A stretch of 64,000 bases of DNA from Corallococcus macrosporus (GTDB lineage Bacteria; Myxococcota; Myxococcia; Myxococcales; Myxococcaceae), in the NCBI RefSeq assembly GCF_017302985.1, contig NZ_JAFIMU010000007.1, positions 2,681,001 to 2,745,000 on the forward strand, in the 5' to 3' direction. How positions within the stretch are numbered: the first letter of the stretch is position 1; each line of letters starts with the position of its first letter. The position numbers and the translations under genes were made by a program. The notes beneath the pieces were generated by a model. It saw only the letters and a list, made by a program, of their open reading frames with translations. It was not told the origin of the DNA and did no database searches. Positions 49,038 to 58,354 of this stretch are shown here, one piece after another.

Positions 49038-51173
49038 TCAGGACTCCGCGCGCAGCGGCAGCTCCACGGTGAAGACGGAGCCCTGGCCCAGGCGGCTCTC
49101 CACCCGCACCGTGCCGCCCATGGCCTCCACCAGCGTGCGGGTGATGTAGAGGCCCAGCCCCAGGCCGCCGTAGTGCCGCTCGCTCACCGCGCGCTCGAAG
49201 CGGCCGAAGAGGCGCGGCAGGGACTCCTCCGCGATGCCGATGCCCTGGTCCCGCACCGTCAGCACCGCCTTGCCCTCGCGCGTCTCCAGGCGGACGTGGA
49301 TGGGCCTTCCCTGGCCGTACTTGATGGCGTTGTCCACCAGGTTCACCACCACCTGCTCCAGGCGCTGCCGGTCCCACACGCCCATCGCCACCGCGTCCGC
49401 GCACTCCAGCTGGAGCGCGGAGCCGGAGCGCGCGGCGGGGCCCTCGTAGGCGGCCACCACGTCCCGCACCAGCTCCGCCAGGTCCATGGGCGTGGGCTCC
49501 AGGGACATCCGCCCGGCCGCGATGCGCGACACGTCCAGCAGGTCGTTCACCAGCTCCGCCAGCTTCTTCAACTGCCGCGAGCCCACGTCCACGTAGCTCT
49601 CCACCAGCTCGCGCCGCACCGGGCCGGGGGTGCGGTCCAGCTCGCGCCGCAGCGCCTGGAGCTTGAGGTTGAGGGGCGTGAGCGGCGTCTTCAGCTCGTG
49701 GCTCGCGATGGACAGGAACTCGTCGCGCAGGCGCACCGCTTCACGCGCCTCGTGGTACAGCCGCGCGTTCTCCATGGACAGCGCGGCGCGGTTGGCCAGC
49801 TCCTGGAGGTAGGGGACGTCCGCGGCCGTGTAGCCCCGGCCGGACCTCCAGGTGGTGCCGAAGCTGAGGATGCCCAGCGGGCGCTCCCGGGCCACCATGG
49901 GCACCAGCGCGACGGAGCGCAGGTGCATCTTGCGGAACACCTCCAGCCGCCCGGGATCGCTCGTCACCTGCCGCAGCCCCTCCTCGGTGACCTCCTCGAT
50001 GAAGAAGGGCTGGCCCCGCAGCAGCAGCGGCATGGCGCCGCCCAACGCCGGGGTGAGGGCCTCGTACGGAGCCGGAGCCCACAGCGCCTCGCGGAGCTCC
50101 TCGGGCTCGCCGGGCGCGTGCGCGACCTCCAGCCGCTGGAAGCCGCCGCCCTCCATCGCCATGTCGACGATGCACCAGTCCGCCAGGGTGGGCACCGCCA
50201 GACGCACCACGTTGCTCAGCGTGGCCTTGGTGTCCAGCGACGTGGCCAGGAAGGAGCTGGCCCCCGCCAGCAGGCGCAGGTGCTCCTCGTTGTGCGACAG
50301 CTCGCGCGCCAGCCGCTCCGCTCGCGCGCGGGCGCGCACCAGGTCCGTCACGTCGAAGCCGAAGCCGGCGACGCCGTCCACCTGTCCCCGGACGTCGCGC
50401 GTGGGCGTGTACGTGACGTCGAAGACGTAGTCGCGCACGGAGCCGTCCGGCTGCGGCAACTGGAGGGGCACCTCCCGGCCCACGAAGGGCTCGCCCGTCG
50501 CGTAGACGCGGTCGAGCATTTGACCCACGCGCTCGGCCTCCTCCTTCGGGCCCACCTCGCGTGCGGACAGGCCGAGCAGCCGCTTCGGGTTGCCCAGCAT
50601 CGCGGTGTTGAGGGGGTTGGACAGCTCGAAGATGTGCTGGGGGCCGCGGAAGATGGCCAGGTGCGCGGGCGCGAGCATGAACAGCTCGCGCAGCCGCGCC
50701 CGTTCGTACTCGGCGGCGGCGCGGGCCGCGCGCTCGCGCTCCAGCAGGTCCGCGCGCTCCGCGTTGGCCCGGCGCAGGCGCACGTTGAGGGCCGTCACGA
50801 ACAGGGACAGCGCCAGGAAGAGGCCCATCGCCACCAGGTTGGTGGGCGCCAGGTGCCAGTCCGCGAGCGGCTTCAGGAAGAAATAGTGGACCGTGAAGAG
50901 CGACAGTCCGGTGGCCAGCAGCCCCGGTCCCCAGCCTCCGCGCCAGCTGGCGAACATCACCGCCGCGAAGAAGGCGAGGAACGGGCTGCTGGCCATGAAG
51001 GGCCACAGCGTCCGCTGGACGAGGAAGCTCACCACGACGCCCGCCACCGCCAGCCCGTAGCGCAGCAGGGCGGAGCCCTCATCCGTCCGGGCTCCCACGG
51101 GAGGTTCCGGAGTCGCGGGAGGTGGCAGGGGCGCCGGGGATTCTTCGCGAGGAGAGGGGACGGGGACGGTCAT
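49038..51173 (-). CDS. Membrane sensor histidine kinase (DUF4118-PAS-GAF)
   Basis: The product has 711 residues. The N-terminal Pro-rich segment is followed by a KdpD-like DUF4118 four-helix sensor (LLRYGLAVAGVVVSFLVQRTLWPF to NLVAMGLFLALSLFVTALNV). It then has a coiled helix, a PAS domain (MLAPAHLAIFRGPQHIFELSN to DYVFDVTYTPTRDVRGQVDGVAGFGFDVTD), a GAF domain (LRSVALVPMVARERPLGILSFG), the phosphoacceptor region SIASHELKTPLTPL with its His, and a HATPase domain (VVVNLVDNAIKYG, VRDQGIGI, HYGGLGLGLYITRTLVE). It autophosphorylates and passes phosphate to a response regulator, not encoded next to it. The signal is unknown. It is convergent with the radical SAM gene with no gap. Confidence 0.93.
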   Translation of the reverse strand: MTVPVPSPREESPAPLPPPATPEPPVGARTDEGSALLRYGLAVAGVVVSFLVQRTLWPFMASSPFLAFFAAVMFASWRGGWGPGLLATGLSLFTVHYFFLKPLADWHLAPTNLVAMGLFLALSLFVTALNVRLRRANAERADLLERERAARAAAEYERARLRELFMLAPAHLAIFRGPQHIFELSNPLNTAMLGNPKRLLGLSAREVGPKEEAERVGQMLDRVYATGEPFVGREVPLQLPQPDGSVRDYVFDVTYTPTRDVRGQVDGVAGFGFDVTDLVRARARAERLARELSHNEEHLRLLAGASSFLATSLDTKATLSNVVRLAVPTLADWCIVDMAMEGGGFQRLEVAHAPGEPEELREALWAPAPYEALTPALGGAMPLLLRGQPFFIEEVTEEGLRQVTSDPGRLEVFRKMHLRSVALVPMVARERPLGILSFGTTWRSGRGYTAADVPYLQELANRAALSMENARLYHEAREAVRLRDEFLSIASHELKTPLTPLNLKLQALRRELDRTPGPVRRELVESYVDVGSRQLKKLAELVNDLLDVSRIAAGRMSLEPTPMDLAELVRDVVAAYEGPAARSGSALQLECADAVAMGVWDRQRLEQVVVNLVDNAIKYGQGRPIHVRLETREGKAVLTVRDQGIGIAEESLPRLFGRFERAVSERHYGGLGLGLYITRTLVEAMGGTVRVESRLGQGSVFTVELPLRAES

Positions 51174-51207
51174 GCGCTCGGGGGGCTGCCTGGCCTGGGG
51201 CCGGTGC

Positions 51208-52218
51208 TCAGCGTGCCTCCTTGGGAGTGTTGCTCTGGAGGAAGCCCTGCATGGCGGTGGGGTAGCGCTCGCCAGCCGCCACGCCCGGCGGAGCGATGGC
51301 CTCGATGTCCGCCAGGTCCTTCTCCGTCAGCCTCACGGCCAGGGCGCCCAGGTTGTCGTCCAGGTACTTGCGGCGCTTGGTGCCGGGGATGGGGACCAGG
51401 TCCTGTCCGCGCGACAGCACCCAGGCGAGCGCGAGCTGCGCGGGCGTGCACCCCTTCTGCTTCGCGAGCCGGTCGATGTGCTCCACCAGCTTGAGGTTGC
51501 GCTGGAAGTTCTCCCCCTGGAAGCGCGGCGAGTGGCGGCGGTAGTCGTCCTCCGGCAGGTCCTCCAGGCGCTTGAACTGGCCGGTGAGGAAGCCGCGGCC
51601 CAGCGGGCTGTAGGGGACGAAGCCCACGCCCAGCTCGCGGCACGTCTGGAGGACGCCGTCCTCTGGATCGCGGCTCCACAGCGAGTACTCCGACTGGAGC
51701 GCGGTGATGGGGTGCACGGCGCACGCGCGGCGCAGCGTCTCCGAGTTCACCTCCGACAGGCCCAGGAACCGCACCTTGCCCGCCTTCACCAGCTCCGCCA
51801 TCGCGCCCACGGTGTCCTCGATGGGCGTCTTCGGATCCACGCGGTGCAGGTAGTAGAGGTCGATGACGTCCATGCCCAGGCGCTGGAGGCTCGCGTCGCA
51901 CGCCTGCTTCACGTACTCCGGCCGGCCGTTGACGCCACGGGCCTGGGGATTCGCGGGGTCGCGCACGAGGCCGAACTTCGTGGCCAGGACGATGCGCTGG
52001 CGGTGGGGCCCCAGCACGCGGCCCACCAGTTCCTCGTTGCGGCCGGGGCCGTAGGCGTCCGCCGTGTCGAAGAAGGTGATGCCCTGGTCCAGCGCGTGGA
52101 GCAGCGTGGCCTCGGACTCCGCGTCGTCACGGCCCGCGTAGAAGTCCGACATGCCCATGCAGCCCAGGCCCAGCGCCGAAACCGTGAGGCCCTGCCTGCC
52201 CAGCTTCCGAGTCTCCAT
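51208..52218 (-). CDS. Aldo/keto reductase
   Basis: The product has 336 residues. The ATG giving [24 protein letters not shown] has a GGAGG site 5 nt upstream. Catalytic residues are visible: Asp and Tyr in [18 protein letters not shown], Lys in LATKFG, His in YYLHRVD. The C-terminal NADPH-binding segment is [18 protein letters not shown]. The length and motifs fit the AKR13-like (YajO/Tas) group that reduces aldehydes. Substrate unknown. There is an 87-bp gap to the PaaK-like gene, so it may have its own promoter. No functional link to its neighbours is visible. Confidence 0.93.
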   Translation of the reverse strand: METRKLGRQGLTVSALGLGCMGMSDFYAGRDDAESEATLLHALDQGITFFDTADAYGPGRNEELVGRVLGPHRQRIVLATKFGLVRDPANPQARGVNGRPEYVKQACDASLQRLGMDVIDLYYLHRVDPKTPIEDTVGAMAELVKAGKVRFLGLSEVNSETLRRACAVHPITALQSEYSLWSRDPEDGVLQTCRELGVGFVPYSPLGRGFLTGQFKRLEDLPEDDYRRHSPRFQGENFQRNLKLVEHIDRLAKQKGCTPAQLALAWVLSRGQDLVPIPGTKRRKYLDDNLGALAVRLTEKDLADIEAIAPPGVAAGERYPTAMQGFLQSNTPKEAR

Positions 52219-52305
52219 GTGTCCTCCGTACAGTTGCGACGCCCCTGGGAGAATCTTCATGCGGAGCGCGGGAATCCAGGGCAAACGGCAGGGCGAAGGC
52301 CCGGC

Positions 52306-53604
52306 TCACCCAGAAGGCGCCAGCTCGCAACGGAAGGGGAGCGGCTTGGCGACCGTCGGCAGGCCCTCCGCGCCGCGCACTTCCAGCACCGGAGCCGCCC
52401 AGCCCAGGTTGCGCAGCGCCCCCTGGAGCCGCTCGCGCAGCGGGGTCACGCTGTCCGGGGGCGCGTCCGAAAGCTCCAGCGTGAAGCGCTCGCGCGTCAC
52501 CTGGGTGAGCCGGAACGCGCGCAGCGGGTGGTGCTTGAACACCCACGCCAGGGACCACGCGTCCACCGCGCGGCCGTCGGGCGTGTGGAACGCGCAGGCC
52601 CCGCGGCCTCCGAAGCCCGTCAGCGTCCAGCCCTGGAAGCCGCAGGCGCACGCGTCGCGCCGCACGGTGCCGGTGTCCCCGGGCCGGTAGCGCAACAGCG
52701 GCAGCACGCTGGGGCGCAGCCGCGTCACCACCACCGCGTCCCCGTCCGGCTCCAGCCAGACGTCCGGCGTGAGCACGTGGAAGCGGCCCCGGTTCGCGGC
52801 CTCCAGGCACTCCCACGCGAGCGGGCCCGTCTCCGTGGCGGCGTAGTAGTTGATCACCGGCACGCCGCGCTCGTGCGCCCACGCGTCGCGCAGCGCGTGC
52901 GGCAGGTGCTGCGCGGAGGTGAGCACCAGCCCGGGCGAGGGCACCTCCGGGTGGGCCAGCAGCCAGCGCAGCCCCTCCGGGTCGGAGAAGACGACGGAGG
53001 CCTTCACCCGCGCAAGGCGCGCCACCGCGTCGTCGCGCAGCACGGAGACGCGGTGCAGGGCGCCGTCGTGGAACAGCGGCAGGCGCACGGAGTACTCCAG
53101 GCCGCCCGGCAGCGCGTCCAGCAGCACCACGCGCGGACGCGGCGGGGGCACGGTGCCGGTGCGCTCGGTGAAGAAGCGCAGCACGGCCCACATGAGCAGG
53201 CAGTCGCGCCGGTCGCGCAGCACGTTCACCGGGTCGCCGGTGGTGCCGGAGCTCTTCACCACCACGCACTCGTCGGACGCGGCGGGCAGCGTGGGCACGT
53301 CCTCCCAGTGGCGCGCGAGCGTCGCGCGGTCCAGCGCGGGGAAGTGCCGCAGGTCCGTGAGCCGCCGCAGGTCGCCCGGGTGCAGGCCCGACTCGCGCAG
53401 CACGCGCACGTAGTGGGGCGAGCCGAGCAGCGCGTCACGCAAGGCCGGCAGACGCGCCTCCAGCTCCACGCGGGCGGCGGCTTCGTCCCCCAGGGCCGCG
53501 TGCCGCGCCAGGCCCGCCGCCACGTCCAGCGCCCACGGCAGGTGCGGGCGCTGCGTGTGGCTGTCGCGACGGATGCGTGCCTTGGGCGCGACCCCGAGCG
53601 TCAC
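52306..53604 (-). CDS. PaaK-like adenylate-forming enzyme
   Basis: The product has 432 residues from the GTG at 53604, which overlaps the preceding stop (GTGA). Upstream frame extension is a shadow of the preceding gene. ATP-binding P-loop VVVKSSGTTGDPVNV, an A5-like segment NYYAATETGPLAWEC and A7 RYRPGDTGTV match the phenylacetate-CoA ligase family. CACGFQGW suggests a zinc-like Cys pair as in some PaaK relatives. It activates a carboxylate as an acyl-adenylate; the acceptor could be CoA or a protein. It is the last gene of a five-gene operon that starts with a MoxR ATPase, which is an odd context for such an enzyme. Confidence 0.85.
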   Translation of the reverse strand: MTLGVAPKARIRRDSHTQRPHLPWALDVAAGLARHAALGDEAAARVELEARLPALRDALLGSPHYVRVLRESGLHPGDLRRLTDLRHFPALDRATLARHWEDVPTLPAASDECVVVKSSGTTGDPVNVLRDRRDCLLMWAVLRFFTERTGTVPPPRPRVVLLDALPGGLEYSVRLPLFHDGALHRVSVLRDDAVARLARVKASVVFSDPEGLRWLLAHPEVPSPGLVLTSAQHLPHALRDAWAHERGVPVINYYAATETGPLAWECLEAANRGRFHVLTPDVWLEPDGDAVVVTRLRPSVLPLLRYRPGDTGTVRRDACACGFQGWTLTGFGGRGACAFHTPDGRAVDAWSLAWVFKHHPLRAFRLTQVTRERFTLELSDAPPDSVTPLRERLQGALRNLGWAAPVLEVRGAEGLPTVAKPLPFRCELAPSG

Positions 53605-54167
53605 TCGCGCCAGCCCCGGGCCTCGGCTTCCTTGCGCGCGGCCTCCTGGAGCAGCTCCTTGCGCCGGTCCGCCTCCTTCTTGCGCGCATCCTCCACCTTG
53701 CGCAGGTCCGTCACGGCCTGCCGGTAGTCCAGGTCCTTGAGGCGGCGCTTGGACTCGGCCTCCGTCTCGCCTTCGATGTCCGCGCCGATGGCCGCCACCC
53801 ACTTGCGCAGGAACTCCTCCTGCCGGAAGACGTTGGAGCGGATCATCTCCGCGGTGAGCGGGTGCACCTCCTCGAAGAACTGCTGCAGGCGCGCCTGCGG
53901 GGTGCGGTCCGGGGTGAGGTAGAGCACCGTCTTCTTGCGCAGGTCGGACGTCAACAACACGTGCGCGAGCATGCCCACCTGCTCCTGGAACAGCGGGTTC
54001 TTCAGGCGCTGCTCCAGTTTCGCCCACTCGGCCTGGGACGGGGGCCGCTGGCTGGCCATGCGGAAGGTGTCGCAGACGATGGCGACCGCCAGGTCCTGCG
54101 GATACGGCGACAGCAGGGGCATGGCCGCCAGTTGCTCACGGAGGTGGGGAATCGAGACCGCCATCAT
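53601..54167 (-). CDS. Helical protein of the MoxR/vWA operon, unknown
   Basis: The product has 188 residues. The start ATG overlaps the preceding stop (ATGA). The sequence is all-helical with no membrane segment. The C-terminal 60 residues (ESKRRLKDLDYRQAVTDLRKVEDARKKEADRRKELLQEAARKEAEARG) form a highly charged, probable coiled coil. I do not recognise a family. By position it is likely a partner of the MoxR and vWA proteins, perhaps an adaptor. It also overlaps the PaaK-like start, so its translation is coupled to both neighbours. Confidence 0.7.
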   Translation of the reverse strand: MMAVSIPHLREQLAAMPLLSPYPQDLAVAIVCDTFRMASQRPPSQAEWAKLEQRLKNPLFQEQVGMLAHVLLTSDLRKKTVLYLTPDRTPQARLQQFFEEVHPLTAEMIRSNVFRQEEFLRKWVAAIGADIEGETEAESKRRLKDLDYRQAVTDLRKVEDARKKEADRRKELLQEAARKEAEARGWRE

Positions 54168-55870
54168 TTCTCCAACAGGGCATCGGCCAGTGCCGCGGCG
54201 GCACGGCCAAAGTCAGACATCCATTGCACGGTCGCCAGCCGGAAGCGCGGGCTGCCCAGCACGGGCGCCAGCACCTGCCGCGCGGGGGCGTCATCCGGCA
54301 GCGCGAGGAAGGCCACCACCCGGCGCGACCGGTTCATCCCACGCACGAAGCGCGGCAGCGCGTCCTCCTGCCGCATGTTGTGGAGGAAGTCGCTGTCGGA
54401 GATGACGACGCGCAGCGCGTCCGGCCGCTCCTGGGACAACGCCTCCATCACCTCCACCGGGAACCACGTCCCCCCGCCGATGTAGTGCAGGAAGAAGTCG
54501 CGCGCGGTCTCCTCGTCGTACATCCACGGGGACACGACGGGGTTGTCCGCCGAGTAGATGATGCCGCGCACCGTGGCGCCCTTGCGCAGCGCGGAGGCGG
54601 ACAGCACCTGCGCGGCCAGCGTCATCGCGTTGAGGTCCTGCTGCGGGTCGGGCATGGAGCCGCTGGTGTCCAGGTAGATCTCCAGCGCGGGCACGCCCAG
54701 GTCCGACGGCGGCGGCAGGTCCGCCTCCAGCTCGCGGCGCAGCGGGTTCACCGCGGCCAGGTGCCCCTGTGCAATCACCGTGAGCGTCCAGTCGATGGTG
54801 GACGGGTCGTCGCCGTACTCCCACGCCTCCGGAATCGTGCGCAGGTAGGGCTCCGGCTTCGACGGGGACGCGGGCAGCTTGAGGATGTACGGGTCCACGA
54901 GCCGCCGGTAGTACCGCCCCACCAGCGCGCGCCGCAGCCTGCCGCCGTCGTTGCCGGGCAGGTGCGCCGTCGCGCGGCGGATGGTGTCCAGCGGCTCCGA
55001 CTCCTTCGTGTCGTGCGAGTCGTCCAGCCAGCCGTTGGCGCGGGCCTCCTTCAGCGCGTCCTCCCACCGGCCGCCGGACTGCACCGCCGCGTCCAGGTCG
55101 CCTTCGTCCGGGATGTCGATGTCGCCGCCCAGGGGGATGAAGAAGCGGACCTCCGAGGGCAGGTCGATGAAGCGGATGAAGCTGGCGCAGAAGTAGAGGA
55201 ATTGCAGCCGCCCGTCGGCCAGCGTGTAGAACGTCTGCACGAACATGCGCGCCTGCGCGCGGAAGCCCGGGTAGGCCTCCTCCAGCCGCGTCAGCATGTC
55301 CCGGGGCACCAGGTGTCCGGGCTCCTTGCGCCACAGCTCCTCGTAGATGGCCAGGTAGAAGCAGAACAGCGGGGACGGTCCGCCCGTGCTCGCGTCCTGC
55401 TTCTTCGGGGGCTTGTGCTTGCGTCCCTCGGGCGTGCGCAGGAAGCCCTGGTACACCGCGCACAGCGCATCCGCCTGGGTGCGCCCCACGAACTCGTTCA
55501 CCTGCAGGTCGAAGAACAGGTTGGTGAGGGACTGGCCCAGGCCGGGGATGAGCCGCTGCTCCAGCACGCGCAATTCCGCGGCCCAGCCCAGCGTGTGCGG
55601 GAAGCGCACGTGGTGGCCAATCTCATGGGCCAGCACGGCGGTGAGGCTTCCGCGCGCGCCCATGCGGGTCAGCAGCTCGAAGTGGACGAACACCTGCCGG
55701 CGCGCCAGGTCGATGTACGCGAGCGGTTCGTCCACCATGGACTCGCCGCGCTGCTCGAAGGACTGGTGTGGTTCGGGCGGGCTCAGGTGCACGTGCACGT
55801 CCCACAGCGCCAGCGCGTCGCGCCAGCACCGCTCCACCTCCTCCGGGGTGAAGGCCGCGCCCGCGCTCAT
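54164..55870 (-). CDS. vWA protein with HExxH metalloprotease-like domain
   Basis: The product has 568 residues. The N-terminal half has HEIGHH (His82, Glu83, His86) in a helix, LTAVLAHEIGHHVRFPHT, like a zincin protease, preceded by YIDLARRQVFVHFELL. The middle is helical. The C-terminal third is a vWA domain with MIDAS motif DTSGS (401-405), a later Thr in GGGTWF and Asp in ISDSDFLHN. vWA proteins partner MoxR ATPases as substrate adaptors or chelatase-like subunits. The combination with a HExxH domain resembles the DUF2201-type metallopeptidase-like vWA proteins. The start overlaps the preceding stop (ATGA). Confidence 0.85.
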   Translation of the reverse strand: MSAGAAFTPEEVERCWRDALALWDVHVHLSPPEPHQSFEQRGESMVDEPLAYIDLARRQVFVHFELLTRMGARGSLTAVLAHEIGHHVRFPHTLGWAAELRVLEQRLIPGLGQSLTNLFFDLQVNEFVGRTQADALCAVYQGFLRTPEGRKHKPPKKQDASTGGPSPLFCFYLAIYEELWRKEPGHLVPRDMLTRLEEAYPGFRAQARMFVQTFYTLADGRLQFLYFCASFIRFIDLPSEVRFFIPLGGDIDIPDEGDLDAAVQSGGRWEDALKEARANGWLDDSHDTKESEPLDTIRRATAHLPGNDGGRLRRALVGRYYRRLVDPYILKLPASPSKPEPYLRTIPEAWEYGDDPSTIDWTLTVIAQGHLAAVNPLRRELEADLPPPSDLGVPALEIYLDTSGSMPDPQQDLNAMTLAAQVLSASALRKGATVRGIIYSADNPVVSPWMYDEETARDFFLHYIGGGTWFPVEVMEALSQERPDALRVVISDSDFLHNMRQEDALPRFVRGMNRSRRVVAFLALPDDAPARQVLAPVLGSPRFRLATVQWMSDFGRAAAALADALLEK

Positions 55871-56694
55871 GCCGGAAGGATGACCGCCAGCCACTGGGAC
55901 GTGTGCATCGTGGCCACCGCGCGCCATTTGTTGTGCTGGGTGCTGTACCAGTCCCCCGCGCGCGGGTCGCGCTGCGCCAGCGAGGTGAGCGCCTTGGAGG
56001 GCTTTTCCCTGGAGGGCGCCAGCCGCTCGTTGCAGCCCATGGGCCCCAGCAGCATGGGCTTCTTCGCCAGCCACACGCCCTGGGTGGCCGCGTCGCGTCC
56101 GCCGGCGGCGGTGGCGCGGTGCCGGTCGTGAACGCAGACGACGGCGGGCGCCAGGAAGTGCATCTCCCCGGGCATGAAGCGCGCGTCCTCCTGGGACAGG
56201 TCCACCCAGTGCGCGGTGGACGTGTCGCCCAGCGGCTGGGTGGGCGGCTCCATGGCCTCGTTGGCGATGGTGTGCAGGTGGCTCTCCAGGTCCTTCAGCG
56301 AGGACAGGCTGTCGCCCAGGCGGCAGACCAGCCGCTGCACCCAGGGGGGCGCGGACTCCAGGTTCTCGCCCAGGTTCCACATGCGCGCGAGCGCCGCCGC
56401 CTGCTCCTCCCGGGGCAGGTCCGGCAGCAGGCGCGGCAGCAGGTCCGCCCACGCGAGCGTGAAGAAGTTCCCCCTGCCGGCGGACACCGGATACAGGTAG
56501 CCCAGGCCGATGCCCTCGGCGCCCAGCCGCAGGTAGTCGCGCAGGATCGCCTCTCCCGCCGCGGCGTCACCGCTCGTGAGCGCCCGGCCCATGCGGACCC
56601 CCGGGCCCTTGAGGAACTCGTCCCACAGCGCGCGGTCCCAGCGCACGAACCGGCCGCGGGCCTCCTTCTCCAGCTCGTCGACGAACTCGCTCAT
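55867..56694 (-). CDS. Protein of the MoxR/vWA operon, unknown
   Basis: The product has 275 residues. The start ATG overlaps the MoxR stop (ATGA). The N-terminal half is helical (FVDELEKEARGRFVRWDRALWDEFL, AILRDYLRLGAEGIGLGYLYPV), and the C-terminal half is mixed (HFLAPAVVCVHDRHRATAAGGRD). There is no membrane segment or signal peptide. I do not recognise a family, but its position between MoxR and the vWA protein suggests a subunit or client of that complex. Confidence 0.7.
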   Translation of the reverse strand: MSEFVDELEKEARGRFVRWDRALWDEFLKGPGVRMGRALTSGDAAAGEAILRDYLRLGAEGIGLGYLYPVSAGRGNFFTLAWADLLPRLLPDLPREEQAAALARMWNLGENLESAPPWVQRLVCRLGDSLSSLKDLESHLHTIANEAMEPPTQPLGDTSTAHWVDLSQEDARFMPGEMHFLAPAVVCVHDRHRATAAGGRDAATQGVWLAKKPMLLGPMGCNERLAPSREKPSKALTSLAQRDPRAGDWYSTQHNKWRAVATMHTSQWLAVILPA

Positions 56695-58235
56695 GGCTGC
56701 TTCCCCTGACCGCCCGGGTTCTCCTTGAGCCACGTCGCGTAGTTGCGGTAGCGGCTGTAGAGGGACTTCAAGTGGATGAGGTCCTCGTACACCGGACCGG
56801 ACAGCTCCTGGCGGGTCATCAGTTCATTCATCAGCACGGTGACGGCGGACAGGCGCTTCTCCGTGGTGCGCAGGTCCACGCCGGACAGGCCCAGGTCCAG
56901 CTCCGCGCGCAGGGCGGCGACCTTCTGGCGCACGGGCGCGTGCGTGCCGTAGCGGGCCATGGCCATGTCGAACATGTTGCGGATCCACGCCACGCGGTCC
57001 TGGAGCAGCAGCTTGTTGCCCTTGGCCTCGAAGAAGGGGCTGCGCGCGTTGGGGGTGAGCTTCTCGTGCAGCACCCAGGGGATGATCTGCCGGAAGTCCT
57101 CCAGCTCCGTCACGCGGTGGCCGCGGAAGAACGCCAGCGCCTTCGCGAAGTGCAGGATGGTCTGGTACGCGCGAACGCTGGTGCCGTTCTCCGTCTGCGT
57201 GCAGAGGTGCACCTTCTTGTCCAGCGGGCACTGCTCGTTGCACACGGCGGACACGGTCTGTCCGGCGAGCTTGAGCGTGTCCTTGTGCTTGAACTCGAAG
57301 CGCGGGGACGCCATGCGGCAGAAGTCGAGCTGGCCCAGGAAGAAGGCCACGCGCTCCAGCACGCCCTTGGGCACCTCCACGGCGAGGATGGCGTTGTAGG
57401 CCTTCTCCAGCTCGCCGGGAGTGAAGACGATGTCCTTGGGGAGCAGCTCCTCCGGGGACTTGTCGGACTCGATGCGCTGGAGCAGCGTGTCCACGAAGCC
57501 GGAGTTGAAGGGCACGGCGCGCACGACGACGTCCAGGCGGTCCTTGAGCGCCTCGATGACCTGGAACGTGCCGCCGCCCTGGTCGTCGTTGGCGGTGAGG
57601 AACCAGGACGAGCGGCCGGTGTAGACGTACTGGTCCATCATCTCCGCGTAGCCCTCGCCCAGCAGCGACAGCAGGGCGGACTGGGTCTTCGTGGGGATGC
57701 GGTTGTACTCGTCGATGATTTTCACGCGCTGGCCAATCCACTTGCGCCAGCTGACCTTCACGGCGGACAGGTCCTCCGCCTTGAGCATGTCCGACGGCAG
57801 GGGCGCGCCGAGCAGGTCCGCGATGGACAGCTGCGGGTGGCCGCGCTGGATGCCCCGGTGCACGTCCTCGCGGCCCATGCCGGACAGCAGCGCCATGAGG
57901 ATGGCGGACGTCGTCTTGCCCCGGCCCGGGCCGCCCACGAGCAGGGCGCGGCGGCAGGTGAAGAGGGTGAGCAGCGGGATGAGGACGAAGGAGCTGTAGC
58001 TCATGTCCTCCGGGAGGTGGACCTCGTCACCGGCGGTGTTCTTGAGCGCGGCGGTGCCGCCGAACTCGATGTCGTAGTAGGGGCAGATGACGGCGTTGTT
58101 GGTGATCCACCAATACGCCTGCCGCATCTTGTCGTGGAGGCTGCCGCCGTCGCGCTCGGAGAGGTGGACGCTGAGGCCCTTGTCCGCCGACGCACGCCCG
58201 GTGAGCAGGCGCGAGACCCAATCCTGGTTGGCCAT
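56691..58235 (-). CDS. MoxR-family AAA+ ATPase
   Basis: The product has 514 residues. The ATG giving MANQDWVSRLLTGR follows the open frame's low-complexity upstream part and is preferred. Walker A GGPGRGKT (101-108) and the MoxR-type Walker B and pre-sensor IIDEYNRIPTKTQSALLSLLGEG (about 173-195) are clear. Sensor 1 is WFLTANDD, and the arginine finger region is VIEALKDRLDVVVRAV. A C-terminal extension of about 200 residues contains cysteines (CNEQCPLDKKVHLC). MoxR ATPases act as chaperones that remodel or insert metal into partner proteins together with vWA proteins, as encoded here. It is the first gene of the operon; the divergent ATPase gene starts 119 bp away. Confidence 0.92.
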   Translation of the reverse strand: MANQDWVSRLLTGRASADKGLSVHLSERDGGSLHDKMRQAYWWITNNAVICPYYDIEFGGTAALKNTAGDEVHLPEDMSYSSFVLIPLLTLFTCRRALLVGGPGRGKTTSAILMALLSGMGREDVHRGIQRGHPQLSIADLLGAPLPSDMLKAEDLSAVKVSWRKWIGQRVKIIDEYNRIPTKTQSALLSLLGEGYAEMMDQYVYTGRSSWFLTANDDQGGGTFQVIEALKDRLDVVVRAVPFNSGFVDTLLQRIESDKSPEELLPKDIVFTPGELEKAYNAILAVEVPKGVLERVAFFLGQLDFCRMASPRFEFKHKDTLKLAGQTVSAVCNEQCPLDKKVHLCTQTENGTSVRAYQTILHFAKALAFFRGHRVTELEDFRQIIPWVLHEKLTPNARSPFFEAKGNKLLLQDRVAWIRNMFDMAMARYGTHAPVRQKVAALRAELDLGLSGVDLRTTEKRLSAVTVLMNELMTRQELSGPVYEDLIHLKSLYSRYRNYATWLKENPGGQGKQP

Positions 58236-58354
58236 GGAGGCGCCGGAGTGTAGCAGCGGGAGGGTGGAAGCGGGTGTGAGCTGGCTGGAGGGCTGCCCTC
58301 CATCCATGCTCCTGAAAGTGGGCGGTAGGGACGGGATGCGCTAAGTGTCGTCGC

